A stretch of 64,000 nucleotides of DNA from Sphingobacteriales bacterium (GCA_027486795.1 JAIXOI010000011.1:1-64000), one strand, 5' to 3'; positions 51,861-62,237 are shown, counted from the first letter of the stretch. Translations and numbers: made by a program. Notes: generated by a model from the letters alone, not told the origin.

Positions 51861-54800
51861 TCACGGACAGCTAATGCTGATTGATTTGCAACGCGACAAG
51901 CTGGTTAAGCAACCATTGATGGCCGTTACGCAAACATCGCCTGGCGTGGCACCTGCTGTTACGTTAATAATGTTTGAAGTGATAATGGTATAGCTCCAGC
52001 CTGCTGGTACAGTCCATACGTAGCTAGTAGCACCCGCTACTGGGTCAATCAAGAAAGCTTGGGTTTGACCAGGGCACATTGTGGTAGGGCTATTGATTAG
52101 GCCCGGTCGCGCTGGAGGCGCTACGGCGGCCATTTCGTTCCACACTACCCCGTTAAAGAAGTTAAACTTATTACAATCGGTATTGTATATCATCAAGCCG
52201 TTTGCTGGGCTAGGAATGTTATCGCGTTGGCCAGTGCTCATGCTCGGGAACAACACGCCTTGGCCCGTGCCTTTAATTTGCAATACCGCCGATGGATCAA
52301 CTACTGACGTACCGATACCTATTTGGGTACCTGAGTTTACAATTTGGCTGCTAGCTATCCAGTCGGTACCATTATGGCGAAGGGTTTGGCCAGTAATGCC
52401 AACCGGAGGAATACCTACCGGGCCTGTTGCACCAGTAGCACCCGTTAAACCAATTGCGCCAGTGCCACCCGTAGCGCCAGTGCTGCCGGTAGCTCCTCTG
52501 GCGCCTGTAGCACCCGTTAGACCTTGAATGCCCTGAATACCTTGCAAGCCTTGAGGACCAGTGGCGCCAGTGGCACCTGTATTACCAGCTACCCCCTGAA
52601 TACCTTGTGGACCGGCAGCACCGGTAGCACCCGTTGAACCTACAGCACCCGCAGCACCCGTTGGTCCAGTAACGCCTGTAGCACCCGTTAGACCTTGAAT
52701 GCCCTGAATACCTTGGGCACCAGTTGCACCAGTTACGCCAGCAGCGCCAGTTGCACCAGTTGCACCAGTGGCACCAGTATTCCCTGCTACACCTTGTATG
52801 CCTTGGCTTCCAGTTGCGCCTGTTGCACCAGTTGCACCTGCAGCGCCAGTAGCACCAGCAGTTCCTGTTGGGCCTTGCGGGCCAGTAGCACCAGTGTTTC
52901 CTAATGCACCTGTGGCACCTGTTGGGCCAGTTGGTCCAGTAGCGCCAATTGGGCCTGCAACACCTTGTAAGCCTTGTGGGCCCGTTAAACCTACACTACC
53001 TGTAATACCTGTAGCACCTGTTGGACCTTGAGGGCCGGTTAAGCCTGTATTTCCTGTGGCGCCAGTTGCACCTGTCAATCCTTGAATGCCAGTAGCACCT
53101 GTGGCGCCAGCTACACCTGTTGGGCCCTGCAAACCCATAAGGCCTTGCAAGCCCTGCGGACCAGTAGCGCCCGTGGCACCTGTATTACCCGCTACTCCTT
53201 GAATACCTTGAGGACCGGTAGCGCCAGTAGCGCCTATGCCACCCGTGGCACCTGTGCTGCCTGTTGCGCCTGTGGCACCAGCTACACCAGTTGCACCAGT
53301 AGTACCTTGAATGCCTTGCGGACCTTGAGCACCTGTTGCGCCAGTAGCGCCAGTAGCGCCGACAGTACCAGTAGCACCCGTTGGACCTTGAGGGCCGGTT
53401 AAGCCTGTACTTCCTGTGGCACCTGTTGCGCCAGCTATTCCTTGTATGCCAGTAGCACCCGTGACGCCAGTGGCTCCGGCAGGACCTTGTAAGCCTTGCG
53501 GACCAGTGGCTCCGTCGTTACCGGTAGCGCCTGTTGGGCCTTGTGGACCCATTGGGCCACCAGCAGGACCAGTAGGGCCAGTGGGGCCCACCAAACCTAT
53601 ACCCGTAGCACCTGTGGCACCTGTTGGGCCAGCAGGGCCGGTTACGCCTTGTATACCTTGAATGCCCTGTGGGCCATCTATACCTTGTAAGCCTTGAGGG
53701 CCAGTAGCGCCTATACTACCCGTGTCACCAGTTGCCCCGGTAGCACCAGTTGCACCTGCTAAACCTTGAATCCCTTGTGGGCCTTGGGCACCGGCGGCTC
53801 CAGTAGCTCCTACGCTACCTGTTGCGCCAGTGGCACCTGTTGCACCCGTAAGTCCTTGGATGCCTTGCAAACCTTGAATGCCTTGCAGCCCTTGAGGGCC
53901 CGCAACACCTGCAGGACCAGCAGCGCCAGTAGCGCCAGTTGGGCCTACCAAACCTGTTAGGTCAACTATGTGATTAATGCCTCCCTCAGAAAATTGAAGG
54001 GTAGTGCCTACTATGCGCATGTTGGTTATCAATTCGTTGGTAATATTCGCATCGGCGTCGTTTATTAGGCTGCTTAAGTCAATATTTTTAGTGCCGCCTG
54101 CGTCAGTTATTTGAAGCATACTGCCAGTAAGTACTGCCGAACGAATCAACTCATTAGTTGGGTCGGCATCGGCATCGTTTAGCAAGCTATTAAGGTTTAC
54201 TGAGTGTGTACCTGCAGCATCAATAATGTTAAGGGTAGTACCCGTAAGGTTGGCACCTGTAATCAATTCGTTGGTAGCGCTGGTATCGGTATAATTGATA
54301 AGGCTGCCCAAGTTTACCACTTGTGGCAAGCTATTGTGCGTTAGGGTTAAGTTTTTGGTGGCCGCATCAAAAGCCATGGTAATCGTGTCGGGCTGTGCAA
54401 CTGCGCCCCCACCCAACGTGGCCAAGCTTACTGAGAATGTATCGTTCTCGGCAGTTACGGTAAGTACTTTAGTAGTTTGGTCGAACAATAAACCTGTTAC
54501 CGCATCATTACTAGCCAACGATGAAAGGTCGGCAAAGCCACCATCTTCCAATCGTAAAACTTTAGCAGCTGGGTCATACACCAATTGTTGGTCATCTGTA
54601 TTATCCATTAGGTTAACTAACGAAATCGTATTGCCATTGGCGATGCTTAAGTCAGTTCCTTGAATGTTAAGGGTTGGGGTGCCTAGGTCGTCGTTAGCAG
54701 CTACCCATGAGCTGCCCGTCCATTTAAGCACTTGACCAGCATTTGGGGTTGCGTTCACATCGGTTAGGTCGTTTAATTGTATAGTACCAGTATTACCACC

Positions 54801-55337
54801 AGCCACTACCGGAATTACGGTACGGCGGGTTGAGTCGCCCTCTACTATTACCAATTCGTTGGTAAGGGAATCAAAATAAAACTGGTTGATTGCTTCATTA
54901 GTAACATCATTGTCGCTATTAATGGTTTTGCCGCTCTCCAACGAAAACAACGCATACGGCACCGCTTGCAGCTCTGAGCTGTTTACTAGCACAAAATTGC
55001 CACCCCCTTTGGGGTCCATTTCTATCTTTAACCATTTATTGCCCTCGGCCCACGGCACGGTTGCAAAGTCGCCCAAAACAACATCGCCCTGCCCAACGGA
55101 CAAGGAGAACAACCCATATTGGTTGGTTGTAAGGGTATGGACTTCGGTGTAATAAATTTGCTGGTCAAACTTATCGGTAATGCTAATGCGGATACGGATG
55201 TTTTGATCCATTATTACCGAGCCGGAGAGGTCTCTGGCTACTGCTTGATAACGAATGCCTTGTGGTGTTTGCGCATAGGTGGTGATGGCGCTGAACATCA
55301 ACAGGATAAATAACCCGAGATGAATGAGAGTTCTCAT
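51861..55337 (-). CDS. Giant secreted collagen-like protein
   Basis: 1158 residues. The signal peptide (about 1-22, ITTYAQ) is followed by the Bacteroidota N-terminal domain [19 protein letters not shown] (about 23-140), then a region of repeated 30-residue units with DADxTNELI (about 330-455), a collagen-like Gly-X-Y stretch of about 515 residues (461-974), and a C-terminal region that contains a PKD-like domain ([20 protein letters not shown]) and ends KSISISCP. The Gly-X-Y units are dominated by GAT, GPQ, GIQ and GLQ, so a trimeric helix is likely; there is at least one break (GPAGGPMG). No T9SS sorting domain is found. It is probably a surface filament or adhesin. Start at the ATG at 55337, which begins the signal peptide. 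Confidence 0.9.
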   Translation of the reverse strand: MRTLIHLGLFILLMFSAITTYAQTPQGIRYQAVARDLSGSVIMDQNIRIRISITDKFDQQIYYTEVHTLTTNQYGLFSLSVGQGDVVLGDFATVPWAEGNKWLKIEMDPKGGGNFVLVNSSELQAVPYALFSLESGKTINSDNDVTNEAINQFYFDSLTNELVIVEGDSTRRTVIPVVAGGNTGTIQLNDLTDVNATPNAGQVLKWTGSSWVAANDDLGTPTLNIQGTDLSIANGNTISLVNLMDNTDDQQLVYDPAAKVLRLEDGGFADLSSLASNDAVTGLLFDQTTKVLTVTAENDTFSVSLATLGGGAVAQPDTITMAFDAATKNLTLTHNSLPQVVNLGSLINYTDTSATNELITGANLTGTTLNIIDAAGTHSVNLNSLLNDADADPTNELIRSAVLTGSMLQITDAGGTKNIDLSSLINDADANITNELITNMRIVGTTLQFSEGGINHIVDLTGLVGPTGATGAAGPAGVAGPQGLQGIQGLQGIQGLTGATGATGATGSVGATGAAGAQGPQGIQGLAGATGATGATGDTGSIGATGPQGLQGIDGPQGIQGIQGVTGPAGPTGATGATGIGLVGPTGPTGPAGGPMGPQGPTGATGNDGATGPQGLQGPAGATGVTGATGIQGIAGATGATGSTGLTGPQGPTGATGTVGATGATGATGAQGPQGIQGTTGATGVAGATGATGSTGATGGIGATGATGPQGIQGVAGNTGATGATGPQGLQGLMGLQGPTGVAGATGATGIQGLTGATGATGNTGLTGPQGPTGATGITGSVGLTGPQGLQGVAGPIGATGPTGPTGATGALGNTGATGPQGPTGTAGATGAAGATGATGATGSQGIQGVAGNTGATGATGATGAAGVTGATGAQGIQGIQGLTGATGVTGPTGAAGAVGSTGATGAAGPQGIQGVAGNTGATGATGPQGLQGIQGIQGLTGATGARGATGSTGATGGTGAIGLTGATGATGPVGIPPVGITGQTLRHNGTDWIASSQIVNSGTQIGIGTSVVDPSAVLQIKGTGQGVLFPSMSTGQRDNIPSPANGLMIYNTDCNKFNFFNGVVWNEMAAVAPPARPGLINSPTTMCPGQTQAFLIDPVAGATSYVWTVPAGWSYTIITSNIINVTAGATPGDVCVTAINGCLTSLSRCKSISISCP
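52410..53955 (-). repeat. Gly-X-Y-encoding tandem repeat region
   Basis: About 1.5 kb of the collagen-like gene is a 9-bp-period repeat (codon pattern GGN-NNN-NNN), with longer units reused, such as the [18 protein letters not shown] block that occurs several times. This makes the region prone to slippage and length change and produces long false open frames on the opposite strand. Confidence 0.85.
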
Positions 55338-55682
55338 TTTGTTGTGTATTGTGGTGAATTGGTTTTGAGTTAAATCAACCGGTTGCTTCACAGCATGCCG
55401 TACCATTTTTTACGTAGGTTACCAAAAATAGTTTCAGGGAGTTGTAAAGATGTTGTTAGGGGCATAAAATGCAGTACGGCACGCAGCCAATCGCCTTTTG
55501 TTGCTCCTACCGGCTACTTGTTTGATGGGGCCTCTTTGGGTACACTAGCAAAGGCGCAATCAATCTTGCTGGTTGTTGCTGCATGGTGCCTATACCTATG
55601 CTAGTTCAGAGCACTTGTAGGGGGTAAGTAATTGAACCAGAGTTTCAAAAAAAGTGGTAAATTAACCTCTAAACCAACCGCC
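55338..55682. other. Gap upstream of the collagen-like gene
   Basis: 345 bases between the divergent collagen-like gene and the DUF2834 gene. I see no clear promoter box, repeat or RNA. A 73-residue open frame at 55383-55604 has no recognisable protein character and I do not call it. Confidence 0.4.
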
Positions 55683-56006
55683 ATGACCACCGTATATAGA
55701 AGTGTACTTGCCATCATAGGGCTTGGGTTTGCCCTTTACTTTTTTGCGACCATTGGGCCATTGTTTCTCAACCAGCCCGATATAATAGCAGCCTTCAAAG
55801 CCGGATACGTCAATCCGTATTCATCGGGCTTCGCTACCGATGCTATTGCCTGCTGGCTGGTATTAATCTGTTGGGTTATTTACGAGAAGCTACAACATGA
55901 CATAAGGCATGGCTGGGTGGCCATAATGTTGGGTTTTGTGCCGGGGGTAGCCACGGGGTTTGCCGTGTACTTGCTGCTGCGCACCTACCAGCGCCCAGCA
56001 ATTTGA
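55683..56006 (+). CDS. DUF2834-like small membrane protein
   Basis: 107 residues with three membrane helices (about 4-22, 45-62, 75-95). The segments SVLAIIGLGFALYFFATIGP and SGFATDAIACWLVLICWVIYEK fit the DUF2834 pattern (a 'YFF' first helix and a 'DL..W' second helix). Function unknown. The ATG at 55683 (MTTVYRS) is chosen; an upstream TTG would add 17 polar residues. Confidence 0.65.
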   Translation: MTTVYRSVLAIIGLGFALYFFATIGPLFLNQPDIIAAFKAGYVNPYSSGFATDAIACWLVLICWVIYEKLQHDIRHGWVAIMLGFVPGVATGFAVYLLLRTYQRPAI

Positions 56007-56136
56007 GCTTGCGCAACTTAATACAAGCATCGTTGGCGCTGCCAGGATTGATGGCATTTACTTTGAGCGCATGGTCAGTGTATTTTTCTTTATCCACGGC
56101 ATTTGCAATTATAACCCAATAACTAAACGCCAACCA

Positions 56137-56745
56137 TCAATAAATAAACGGAATAAAGCGCTTTGCTTCTTTCTGGTATTGTAGGTATGCATCGCCAAAC
56201 TCAACAAGGAGCTTCTGCTCTTCGAGGTAGACCCCAATAGGTAGATAGATAAAAGTAGTTGCCACAAAAACCAACATGGGGTAGCTAGGTATATACAGCA
56301 AGGCCCCAACCAGCAACAGCACTACCCCAAAGTAAAGCGGGTGGCGCACGTAGGCATACATACCCGTTTTGGTGAGCTGGGTAACTTGGTGCGGCGTTTG
56401 CTCGGGTGCAGCAGTTTGCCGCAATTGCTGCAAACCCACAAACTCGGCCTTGTTGAACGAAGTAAAAGCCACCACCAACACTACCAACCCGAGTAGAAAA
56501 ACTACAGCACCTATTATAGCCACTAAAGTCGGCAGACTTATTACCGCCGCGGCTGGTAGCGTATACTGAAAGGCCAACAATGCCGATAGAAACACTACAC
56601 TGATAACATTGAACAACAACCGATAATACCGATAATGCCCTTTGGCTTTGCTGTGAACGAATGTTTTAACGCTATGGTGGGCAAGGGCACTATGCAGGGC
56701 ATAAAAGGCAGCCCAACCCAAAAACAGCACCAACAAACCAACCAT
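56137..56745 (-). CDS. Isoprenylcysteine methyltransferase/NnrU-like membrane protein
   Basis: 202 residues with five or six membrane helices. The C-terminal part has the ICMT-type motif YVRHPLYFGVVLLLVG (about 128-143) and EEQKLLVEFGDAYLQYQKEAKRFIP, which in the family binds S-adenosylmethionine and the lipid substrate. The substrate here is unknown. Start at 56745 from a near-consensus box TATCTTTT about 25 bases upstream; the longer frame starts before it. It lies 54 bases after yifB on the same strand. Confidence 0.82.
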   Translation of the reverse strand: MVGLLVLFLGWAAFYALHSALAHHSVKTFVHSKAKGHYRYYRLLFNVISVVFLSALLAFQYTLPAAAVISLPTLVAIIGAVVFLLGLVVLVVAFTSFNKAEFVGLQQLRQTAAPEQTPHQVTQLTKTGMYAYVRHPLYFGVVLLLVGALLYIPSYPMLVFVATTFIYLPIGVYLEEQKLLVEFGDAYLQYQKEAKRFIPFIY

Positions 56746-56799
56746 ACGCTTCCGTTTTGCGGCTAAAAGATAACTACAATTTTTGAATAGGGGCACTAC

Positions 56800-58344
56800 C
56801 TAACCAGCCCAACTCTCCCTATCCAAACTTCTAAACTGTATGGCTTCGGCGAGGTGTTCAATTTTAATGTCTTCGCTGCCGGCAAGGTCGGCAATGGTGC
56901 GGCTTACTTTCAGTATACGGTCGTAGGCGCGGGCACTGAGGCCCAGTTGCTCCATAGCTTTGTTGAGCAATGTTTTGCTAGACTCATTAATGCGACAAAA
57001 CTCCTTAATGCTCTTGGCACCAATTTGGGCATTGCAGTGCACGCCATCCAGCTCGGCATAGCGGGCCTCTTGTATGCGGCGGGCTTTCACTACGCGCTCG
57101 CGCACCACCTCGCTATGCTCCGATTCTTCTTCCGACGACAGGTCGGCAAACGGCAGCGGGGTTACCTCTACATGCAAATCAATACGGTCTAGCAGCGGGC
57201 CCGAAATTTTGTTCAAGTACTTTTGCACCACGCCAGGTCCGCACACGCACTCCTTTTCGGGGTGATTATAAAAGCCACAAGGGCAAGGGTTCATACTGGC
57301 TATAAGCATAAAGCTGCTCGGGTAATCAACGCTAAACTTAGCACGGCTGATGGTTACCCGGCGGTCTTCCATGGGTTGGCGCAGCACCTCTAGCACCGTG
57401 CGCTTAAACTCGGGCAATTCATCCAAAAACAGCACCCCGTTGTGCGAAAGGCTTATCTCCCCCGGTTGCGGGAACGCCCCACCTCCTACTAGCGCCACAT
57501 CGCTAATGGTGTGGTGCGGCGAGCGGAAAGGCCGCTCGTGCAGCAGCGTGGCATTGCTGCCCAGCCTGCCTACCACGCTGTGTATCTTGGTGGTTTCCAA
57601 GGCCTCGTGCAGGCTCATGGGCGGCAGTATGGTAGGCAAGCGCTTGGCCAGCATGGTTTTGCCCGCCCCGGGCGGACCAATCAATATAACGTTGTGCCCA
57701 CCCGCTGCGGCTATCTCCAAGGAACGTTTGATGTTCTTTTGGCCCTTCACGTCTGCAAAGTCGAGCTCGTTGTGGGGCAGGTTTTTGTAAAACTCCTCGC
57801 GGGTGTTTACTTCTAGCGGCACTATCTCTTGACGGCCCTCTAGAAAATCAATTACCTCCTTGAGGTTATCAACCCCATACACCGGAAAATCTTTTACTAT
57901 AGCCGCCTCGCGGGCATTGGCGTTGGGCAATATAAAACCCTTAAACTTATCTTTGCGGGCCTGTATAGCTATGGGCAAGGCCCCTTTAATGGGCTGCAGG
58001 TTGCCATCCAGCGATAGCTCGCCCATCATTATATAATCCTCCAGCGGCCTTTTGGCCTCTAGTTGGTCGGTGCAGGCCAGGGCGCCAATGGTCATGGGTA
58101 GGTCGTATGCCGAGCCCTCTTTTTTAAGGTCGGCCGGCGAAAGGTTAACAATATACTTTTGGCGAGGCATGTGGTAGCCAATCTGTTTCAGGGCACTCTC
58201 CATCCTAAACAAGCCCTCGCGCACGGCCGCATCGGGCAGGCCCACCACGTTCCAGCTAGGGCCACCGCCCAAATGGTTCGATTCGATGGTAATGGTGGCC
58301 GCATCAACCCCAAAAACCGCACTTCCATATGTTTTTACCAACAT
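56800..58344 (-). CDS. YifB/ComM-family Mg-chelatase-like AAA ATPase
   Basis: 514 residues. An N-terminal Lon-protease-like fold domain (about 1-170, KTYGSAVFGVDAATITIES) is followed by an AAA+ core: Walker A GPPGAGKTMLAKRLP (about 220-234), Walker B GVLFLDELPEF (about 303-313), and a Cys-rich segment CPCGFYNHPEKECVCG. ComM acts as a branch-migration helicase in natural transformation in some bacteria; here that role is inferred from the family. It is transcribed with the methyltransferase-like gene. Confidence 0.9.
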   Translation of the reverse strand: MLVKTYGSAVFGVDAATITIESNHLGGGPSWNVVGLPDAAVREGLFRMESALKQIGYHMPRQKYIVNLSPADLKKEGSAYDLPMTIGALACTDQLEAKRPLEDYIMMGELSLDGNLQPIKGALPIAIQARKDKFKGFILPNANAREAAIVKDFPVYGVDNLKEVIDFLEGRQEIVPLEVNTREEFYKNLPHNELDFADVKGQKNIKRSLEIAAAGGHNVILIGPPGAGKTMLAKRLPTILPPMSLHEALETTKIHSVVGRLGSNATLLHERPFRSPHHTISDVALVGGGAFPQPGEISLSHNGVLFLDELPEFKRTVLEVLRQPMEDRRVTISRAKFSVDYPSSFMLIASMNPCPCGFYNHPEKECVCGPGVVQKYLNKISGPLLDRIDLHVEVTPLPFADLSSEEESEHSEVVRERVVKARRIQEARYAELDGVHCNAQIGAKSIKEFCRINESSKTLLNKAMEQLGLSARAYDRILKVSRTIADLAGSEDIKIEHLAEAIQFRSLDRESWAG

Positions 58345-58500
58345 GATTCGCTAAATATTACAGTAGGGTAATATTAGGCAAAAAGCCGCAAAAGGGGAAA
58401 ATAACCTCCCGAATATGGTAAATTATTTGGGGCAGGGGCGGTAAGCATTGATAAACCCACGGTATGTTTATCCTTTGCTGAAGTGTACCAAATTATTGGT

Positions 58501-58570
58501 TTGTTTGTAGGTAAATATTAGGTAATTTGTAGGCTAGCGCCCAATCCCGTTTCCGCTAAGGCAGAAAAGT
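58501..58570. repeat. Dispersed repeat R1, copy b
   Basis: This 70-base segment matches 39856-39925 at roughly 79%. It lies 38 bases upstream of the sorting-domain remnant. The rest of the 264-base gap after yifB contains a short CGTAGG/CCTACG inverted repeat (58598-58620) and no gene. Confidence 0.65.
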
Positions 58571-58608
58571 AGGCGCAGCCTACCACTATCAGTTGCACGT
58601 AGGCCTGA

Positions 58609-58914
58609 ATTAACCTACGCGCAGAATGGGAGGGCATACAGCCTATTGAAACCACAGGTGCGCAAGTAACCGTTTACCCTAATCCCGCCAAATATACCGC
58701 CCAAGTGCTACTCAACTACGGCACGCCAAATGCCGAAATTGACTTCACGCTATTTGGCCTATCCGGCCAAGCCATTATCACCCAAAAGCACTTACTCAAC
58801 TCCTACGGATTCGGTGAATGGACCATCGATTTAGCAGGCCTACCCCCCGGCCTATACCTCTACCGCATTGGCAGTGGCAACCAAGCCACCAACGGCAAGC
58901 TGCTGGTAGAGTAG
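58609..58914 (+). pseudogene. Remnant of a T9SS cargo gene: isolated C-terminal sorting domain
   Basis: The frame is open from a stop at 58606 and encodes about 101 residues without a signal peptide or body. They are a type-A T9SS sorting domain: VTVYPNPAKYTAQVLLNY, then TLFGLSGQAIITQK, and LPPGLYLYRIGSGNQATNGKLLVE at the end. The last 75 bases match those of the cargo gene at 40093 in 72 of 75 positions (41494-41568 against 58840-58914), and the 3' flanking tract also matches. I read it as the 3' end of a deleted cargo gene. A GTG at 58705 could start a 69-residue product, but it would have no export signal. Confidence 0.75.
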
Positions 58915-58952
58915 GGGTTATTTAAGATTTTAGATTTACGAGGTACGATTGG
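58915..58952. repeat. Short-period tract following the sorting-domain remnant
   Basis: GGGTTATTTAAGATTTTAG and ATTTACGAGGTACGATTGG repeat the tail found twice after the cargo gene at 41573-41655. Confidence 0.7.
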
Positions 58953-59063
58953 AAGTGCGTGTCATCAAAAAACTTTCCTTTCCCTGCTCTTCAACTTAAC
59001 TAAATAGTTAAGCCCATAACAACTAGACACTTTTTTATTACTTTAGGCGGAAATATCCTCCTC

Positions 59064-60254
59064 ATGCTCCGCTCGCTTAGTTGGCTTGTATTATTGGCCC
59101 TGCCTAGTTTCGTTTTCGGTCAATCTTCCCTGTCACGCACGCTTACTTTGCCAGTAACAAATGTTGCTGCCATCGATTCGGTTTTTCTGAAACTACAAAC
59201 TAACAATATCGAAATCCGCAACGACTCGATATTGAACGAGCAACTGCTCGATTTGGTGCGCATAAAAGAAGCCGATAGTGTGCTTACTAAGCGCACCCAG
59301 CGCCATCGCTCGGGTTTTGGCTGGCTGTTGGCGCCCTTCGGTATTCATTGGCGCGCTATTACCATGAACCGAGTAAAATACGTGGGCACAGCCAAAAGAG
59401 ACATAGGCAACCCCTCCAAGCCCGAGTACACGGAGTACGATATAAATATTGACGTGATGGCCCACACCCCAAAGTATATGGCTTTGGTATGGCAGGGCCA
59501 ACAGCGTCAAAAAGAGGTAAACAAGAAAAACCTGAACGGCAAAGACCCCAACAAACCGCCTTTTATTGAGCCTAGGCTCGAGACCGCCCAATACTACCGC
59601 ATACACTGCGAGCTAACGCCACCCAACCAATACCGCGACCAAATTACGGAGCTGTTTTACCCCGTTACGGACCACAAGGGGTTTGCGGGGCACCACAATT
59701 TTGGCGAATCCCGTCCTACCCTAGGCGTGTATGGCCCGTTTGTGCTCGATTGTAACCATAATTGCCATATTGAAATACATCCGTACGATTGGTTGTGGTG
59801 GTTGGATGTAAACCCTGCCAAAGATAGCCTAGCCAACGAAAAACGCTGGCTAGTGGGTTTGCAACGTGAGGGCAGCAATCGTTTCCACAAATGGGCCACC
59901 AGCCCAAGGGTGGGGCTAGTATCGGTGCCGTTTTTGTTTGCCATTGATGAGGCCAACCCCACTATATTGATTGAGCATTTACTGCATAACGATTTTGTGC
60001 CCGAAGCCTTACAAAACTTACCCGAGCTGCCTGCCGATGCGCTAGATATGAACTTTACGGAAATGACCGTATCGCTTACCAACCAACTAAAAGACGATAA
60101 AACCCTTACCATACGCACCAACCAACCCATTGATAGCGAAGGCCTGCGCATGTGGCTATCGGAAGTTGAAACCGATGGGCAATGGATAAAAGGATACGTC
60201 AACATAGCGGTATCGGTAAAAGATATTTTTACCGCGCGGGTAACGGTGCGATAA
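59064..60254 (+). CDS. Secreted protein of unknown function
   Basis: 396 residues with a signal peptide (about 1-20, FVFGQ). A conserved-looking centre reads RIHCELTPPNQYRDQ, then TLGVYGPFVLDCNHNCHIEIHPYDWLWW (about 235-262), with clustered His, Cys and Trp that could bind metal. I do not recognise the family, and 'EIHP' segments of similar type occur in other uncharacterised Bacteroidota proteins. There is no T9SS sorting domain. It stands between the sorting-domain remnant and nadB. Confidence 0.72.
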   Translation: MLRSLSWLVLLALPSFVFGQSSLSRTLTLPVTNVAAIDSVFLKLQTNNIEIRNDSILNEQLLDLVRIKEADSVLTKRTQRHRSGFGWLLAPFGIHWRAITMNRVKYVGTAKRDIGNPSKPEYTEYDINIDVMAHTPKYMALVWQGQQRQKEVNKKNLNGKDPNKPPFIEPRLETAQYYRIHCELTPPNQYRDQITELFYPVTDHKGFAGHHNFGESRPTLGVYGPFVLDCNHNCHIEIHPYDWLWWLDVNPAKDSLANEKRWLVGLQREGSNRFHKWATSPRVGLVSVPFLFAIDEANPTILIEHLLHNDFVPEALQNLPELPADALDMNFTEMTVSLTNQLKDDKTLTIRTNQPIDSEGLRMWLSEVETDGQWIKGYVNIAVSVKDIFTARVTVR

Positions 60255-60369
60255 GTTTGGTTGTACCACAATTCTTAAAAAATTTCGCATAAACCCTACA
60301 TTCACCAAATGCAAGGATTAATTTTAACCTTTGTATAGGCTAAGTGTTACACTTGGCAGAATGTAGCGT

Positions 60370-61971
60370 ATGACCAACAGGACAGATTTTTTAGTAATTG
60401 GCTCAGGTATTGCGGGCCTTACCTTTGCAGTAAAAACCGCTGAGCGTTTCCCCAACCGCAAAGTAACCATTATAACCAAGGCCGACGAGGACGAGAGCAA
60501 TACCAAGTATGCCCAAGGCGGCGTGGCGGCGGTCTGGAATTTTGATGATGATAGTTTTGATAAACACGTAGCCGATACCTTAGATGCGGGCGATGGATTG
60601 TGTAATCTGGAGGTGGTGCAGGCGGTAGTAAAAGAAGGTCCGCAGCGCATACGTGAGATAATAGCGTGGGGCACCCAGTTTGATAAAGACGATAGTGGCG
60701 AATACCACTTGGGCAAAGAGGGTGGGCACACTGCCAACCGTATACTGCACTTTAAAGATGCCACCGGCAAAGAGATTGAGCGGGCCCTTATAAATCATGC
60801 TCATTCGCTGGCAAATATTGAGATACTAACGCACCACTACGTTATCGACATCATTACACAGCACCATTTGGGTGGGGCCATTACTAGGGTTACGCCGGGC
60901 ATAACCTGCTATGGCGTATATGTGTTGAACCTAGAGACCAACCGCACCGAAAAAATATTGAGCTGCATAACCATGATGGCTACTGGCGGGGCGGGGCAGG
61001 TTTACAAAAGCACCACTAACCCACGCATCGCCACTGGCGATGGTATAGCTATGATTTACCGCGCCAAGGGCCGCGTAATGGACATGGAGTTTATCCAGTT
61101 TCACCCAACATCATTGTACAACCCCGGCGAGAGTCCGTCGTTTTTGATAAGTGAGGCCGTGCGTGGCGATGGGGCCATATTGCGCTTGGCCAATGGAGAG
61201 GAGTTTATGCATGACTACGACCCGCGCGGCTCGTTGGCACCTCGCGATATTGTGGCCCGTGCTATTGATAACGAGATGAAAAAAGCGGGCGAAGACCACC
61301 TGTACCTTGACTGCACGCACATGGACAAGGAGGCATTTATCCACCATTTCCCGAATATTTACGAAAAGTGCGCCAGTATTGGTATTCACGTTGAAAAGGA
61401 CATGATACCCGTAGTGCCGGCCGCACACTATACCTGCGGCGGTATATTGGTAGATATGAACGGGCAAAGCAGCATTAACAATCTATATGCTTGCGGCGAG
61501 TGCTCGGCTACTGGCTTGCATGGTGCCAACCGCTTGGCGAGCAATTCATTGCTAGAGGCTATGGTGTATGCCCACCGCATATTTGAGGATGCCGCCAAAC
61601 GCATTGATAGTTGCCACTTTGAGGAACGAATACCCGACTGGGATGCCGCAGGCACTAGCGAGCCGCAAGAGTTGGTGTTGATTTCGCAGAGCCGAAAAGA
61701 GCTGCAAGAGATCATGAGCAACTACGTGGGCATAGTGCGCAGCGATGTGCGCTTAGAGCGGGCTTTGGTGCGGTTGAACATGTTGCATAAAGAAACCGAA
61801 GAACTCTACGAAAAAACTATCCTCAGCCCACAACTGTGCGAACTGCGCAACATGATTACCATTGGTTACCTCATTACCAAAAGCTCCGCCATCCGCAAAG
61901 AGAGCCGCGGTCTCCATTTCACCACCGACTACCCCGAGAAAAAAGCTTGGGCCGAAGATACGGTGCTGTAG
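60370..61971 (+). CDS. nadB: L-aspartate oxidase NadB
   Basis: 533 residues. NadB is the FAD enzyme that oxidises L-aspartate to iminoaspartate, the substrate of NadA. GSGIAGLTFAVKTAERFP at 11-28 is the FAD-binding site; KYAQGGVAAVW, HPTSLYNPGE, EAVRGDGAIL and ACGECSATGLHGANRLASNSLLEA are the succinate dehydrogenase-like active-site blocks. The last codons (KKAWAEDTVL) recur in synonymous form at 62494, which is discussed separately. Confidence 0.96.
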   Translation: MTNRTDFLVIGSGIAGLTFAVKTAERFPNRKVTIITKADEDESNTKYAQGGVAAVWNFDDDSFDKHVADTLDAGDGLCNLEVVQAVVKEGPQRIREIIAWGTQFDKDDSGEYHLGKEGGHTANRILHFKDATGKEIERALINHAHSLANIEILTHHYVIDIITQHHLGGAITRVTPGITCYGVYVLNLETNRTEKILSCITMMATGGAGQVYKSTTNPRIATGDGIAMIYRAKGRVMDMEFIQFHPTSLYNPGESPSFLISEAVRGDGAILRLANGEEFMHDYDPRGSLAPRDIVARAIDNEMKKAGEDHLYLDCTHMDKEAFIHHFPNIYEKCASIGIHVEKDMIPVVPAAHYTCGGILVDMNGQSSINNLYACGECSATGLHGANRLASNSLLEAMVYAHRIFEDAAKRIDSCHFEERIPDWDAAGTSEPQELVLISQSRKELQEIMSNYVGIVRSDVRLERALVRLNMLHKETEELYEKTILSPQLCELRNMITIGYLITKSSAIRKESRGLHFTTDYPEKKAWAEDTVL

Positions 61972-62001
61972 ATTTCAGATGGGAAATGCGAGATGGGTGT
62001 T
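61939..62001 (+). repeat. Direct repeat DR, copy 1 (nadB 3' end)
   Basis: From AAAAAAGCTTGGGC in the last codons of nadB through the stop codon and the following GATTTCAGATGGGAAATG tract. It is about 90% identical to 62494-62563 apart from a 7-base insertion there. The two copies bracket the DUF4160-DUF2442 cassette. Confidence 0.75.
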
Positions 62002-62015
62002 ACAGTTGGTAATGA

Positions 62016-62237
62016 GTTTTTGATGGAATTAGGTTTTTCTTTTTTAGCAACGAACATTTACCAATTCATGTGCATGTAAGGAATGCAGACGGCATCGCAA
62101 GGTTTGAAATAAAACTTCTGAAATTAATTGAAAATAAGGGCTTAAAACAAAAGGACATTTACCTAGCAGAGAGTATAATTGAGGAGAATGCTGACTTGAT
62201 AGAACAGAAGTGGAATGAGTACTTTGGAACTAAATAA
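62016..62237 (+). pseudogene. DUF4160 gene with a broken start
   Basis: In frame from 62016 the sequence reads VFDGIRFFFFSNEHLPIHVHV, then GIARFEIKLLKLIENKGLKQ and EENADLIEQKWNEYFGTK to a stop at 62235. This is a complete DUF4160 protein lacking its start. A candidate ATG at 62012 is one base out of frame (an extra A at 62015), so it is either frameshifted right after the start or uses an unusual start. The last 23 bases overlap the DUF2442 gene. DUF4160 and DUF2442 are commonly paired and suspected to be toxin-antitoxin-like. It is too short and lacks an ATG, so it is easily missed. Confidence 0.7.

Noticed and set aside
52410-53690. Several long plus-strand open frames rich in Pro/Ala/Val and Ser/Thr/Cys, and a tandem repeat that could be taken for a CRISPR array
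   Set aside because: They are the complement of the Gly-X-Y-coding repeat on the minus strand. The repeat has a 9-bp coding period, no constant direct repeats with unique spacers, and no cas genes.
55383-55604. 73-residue plus-strand frame upstream of the DUF2834 gene
   Set aside because: No recognisable protein, no promoter box and odd composition; it is more likely a chance frame in the gap.
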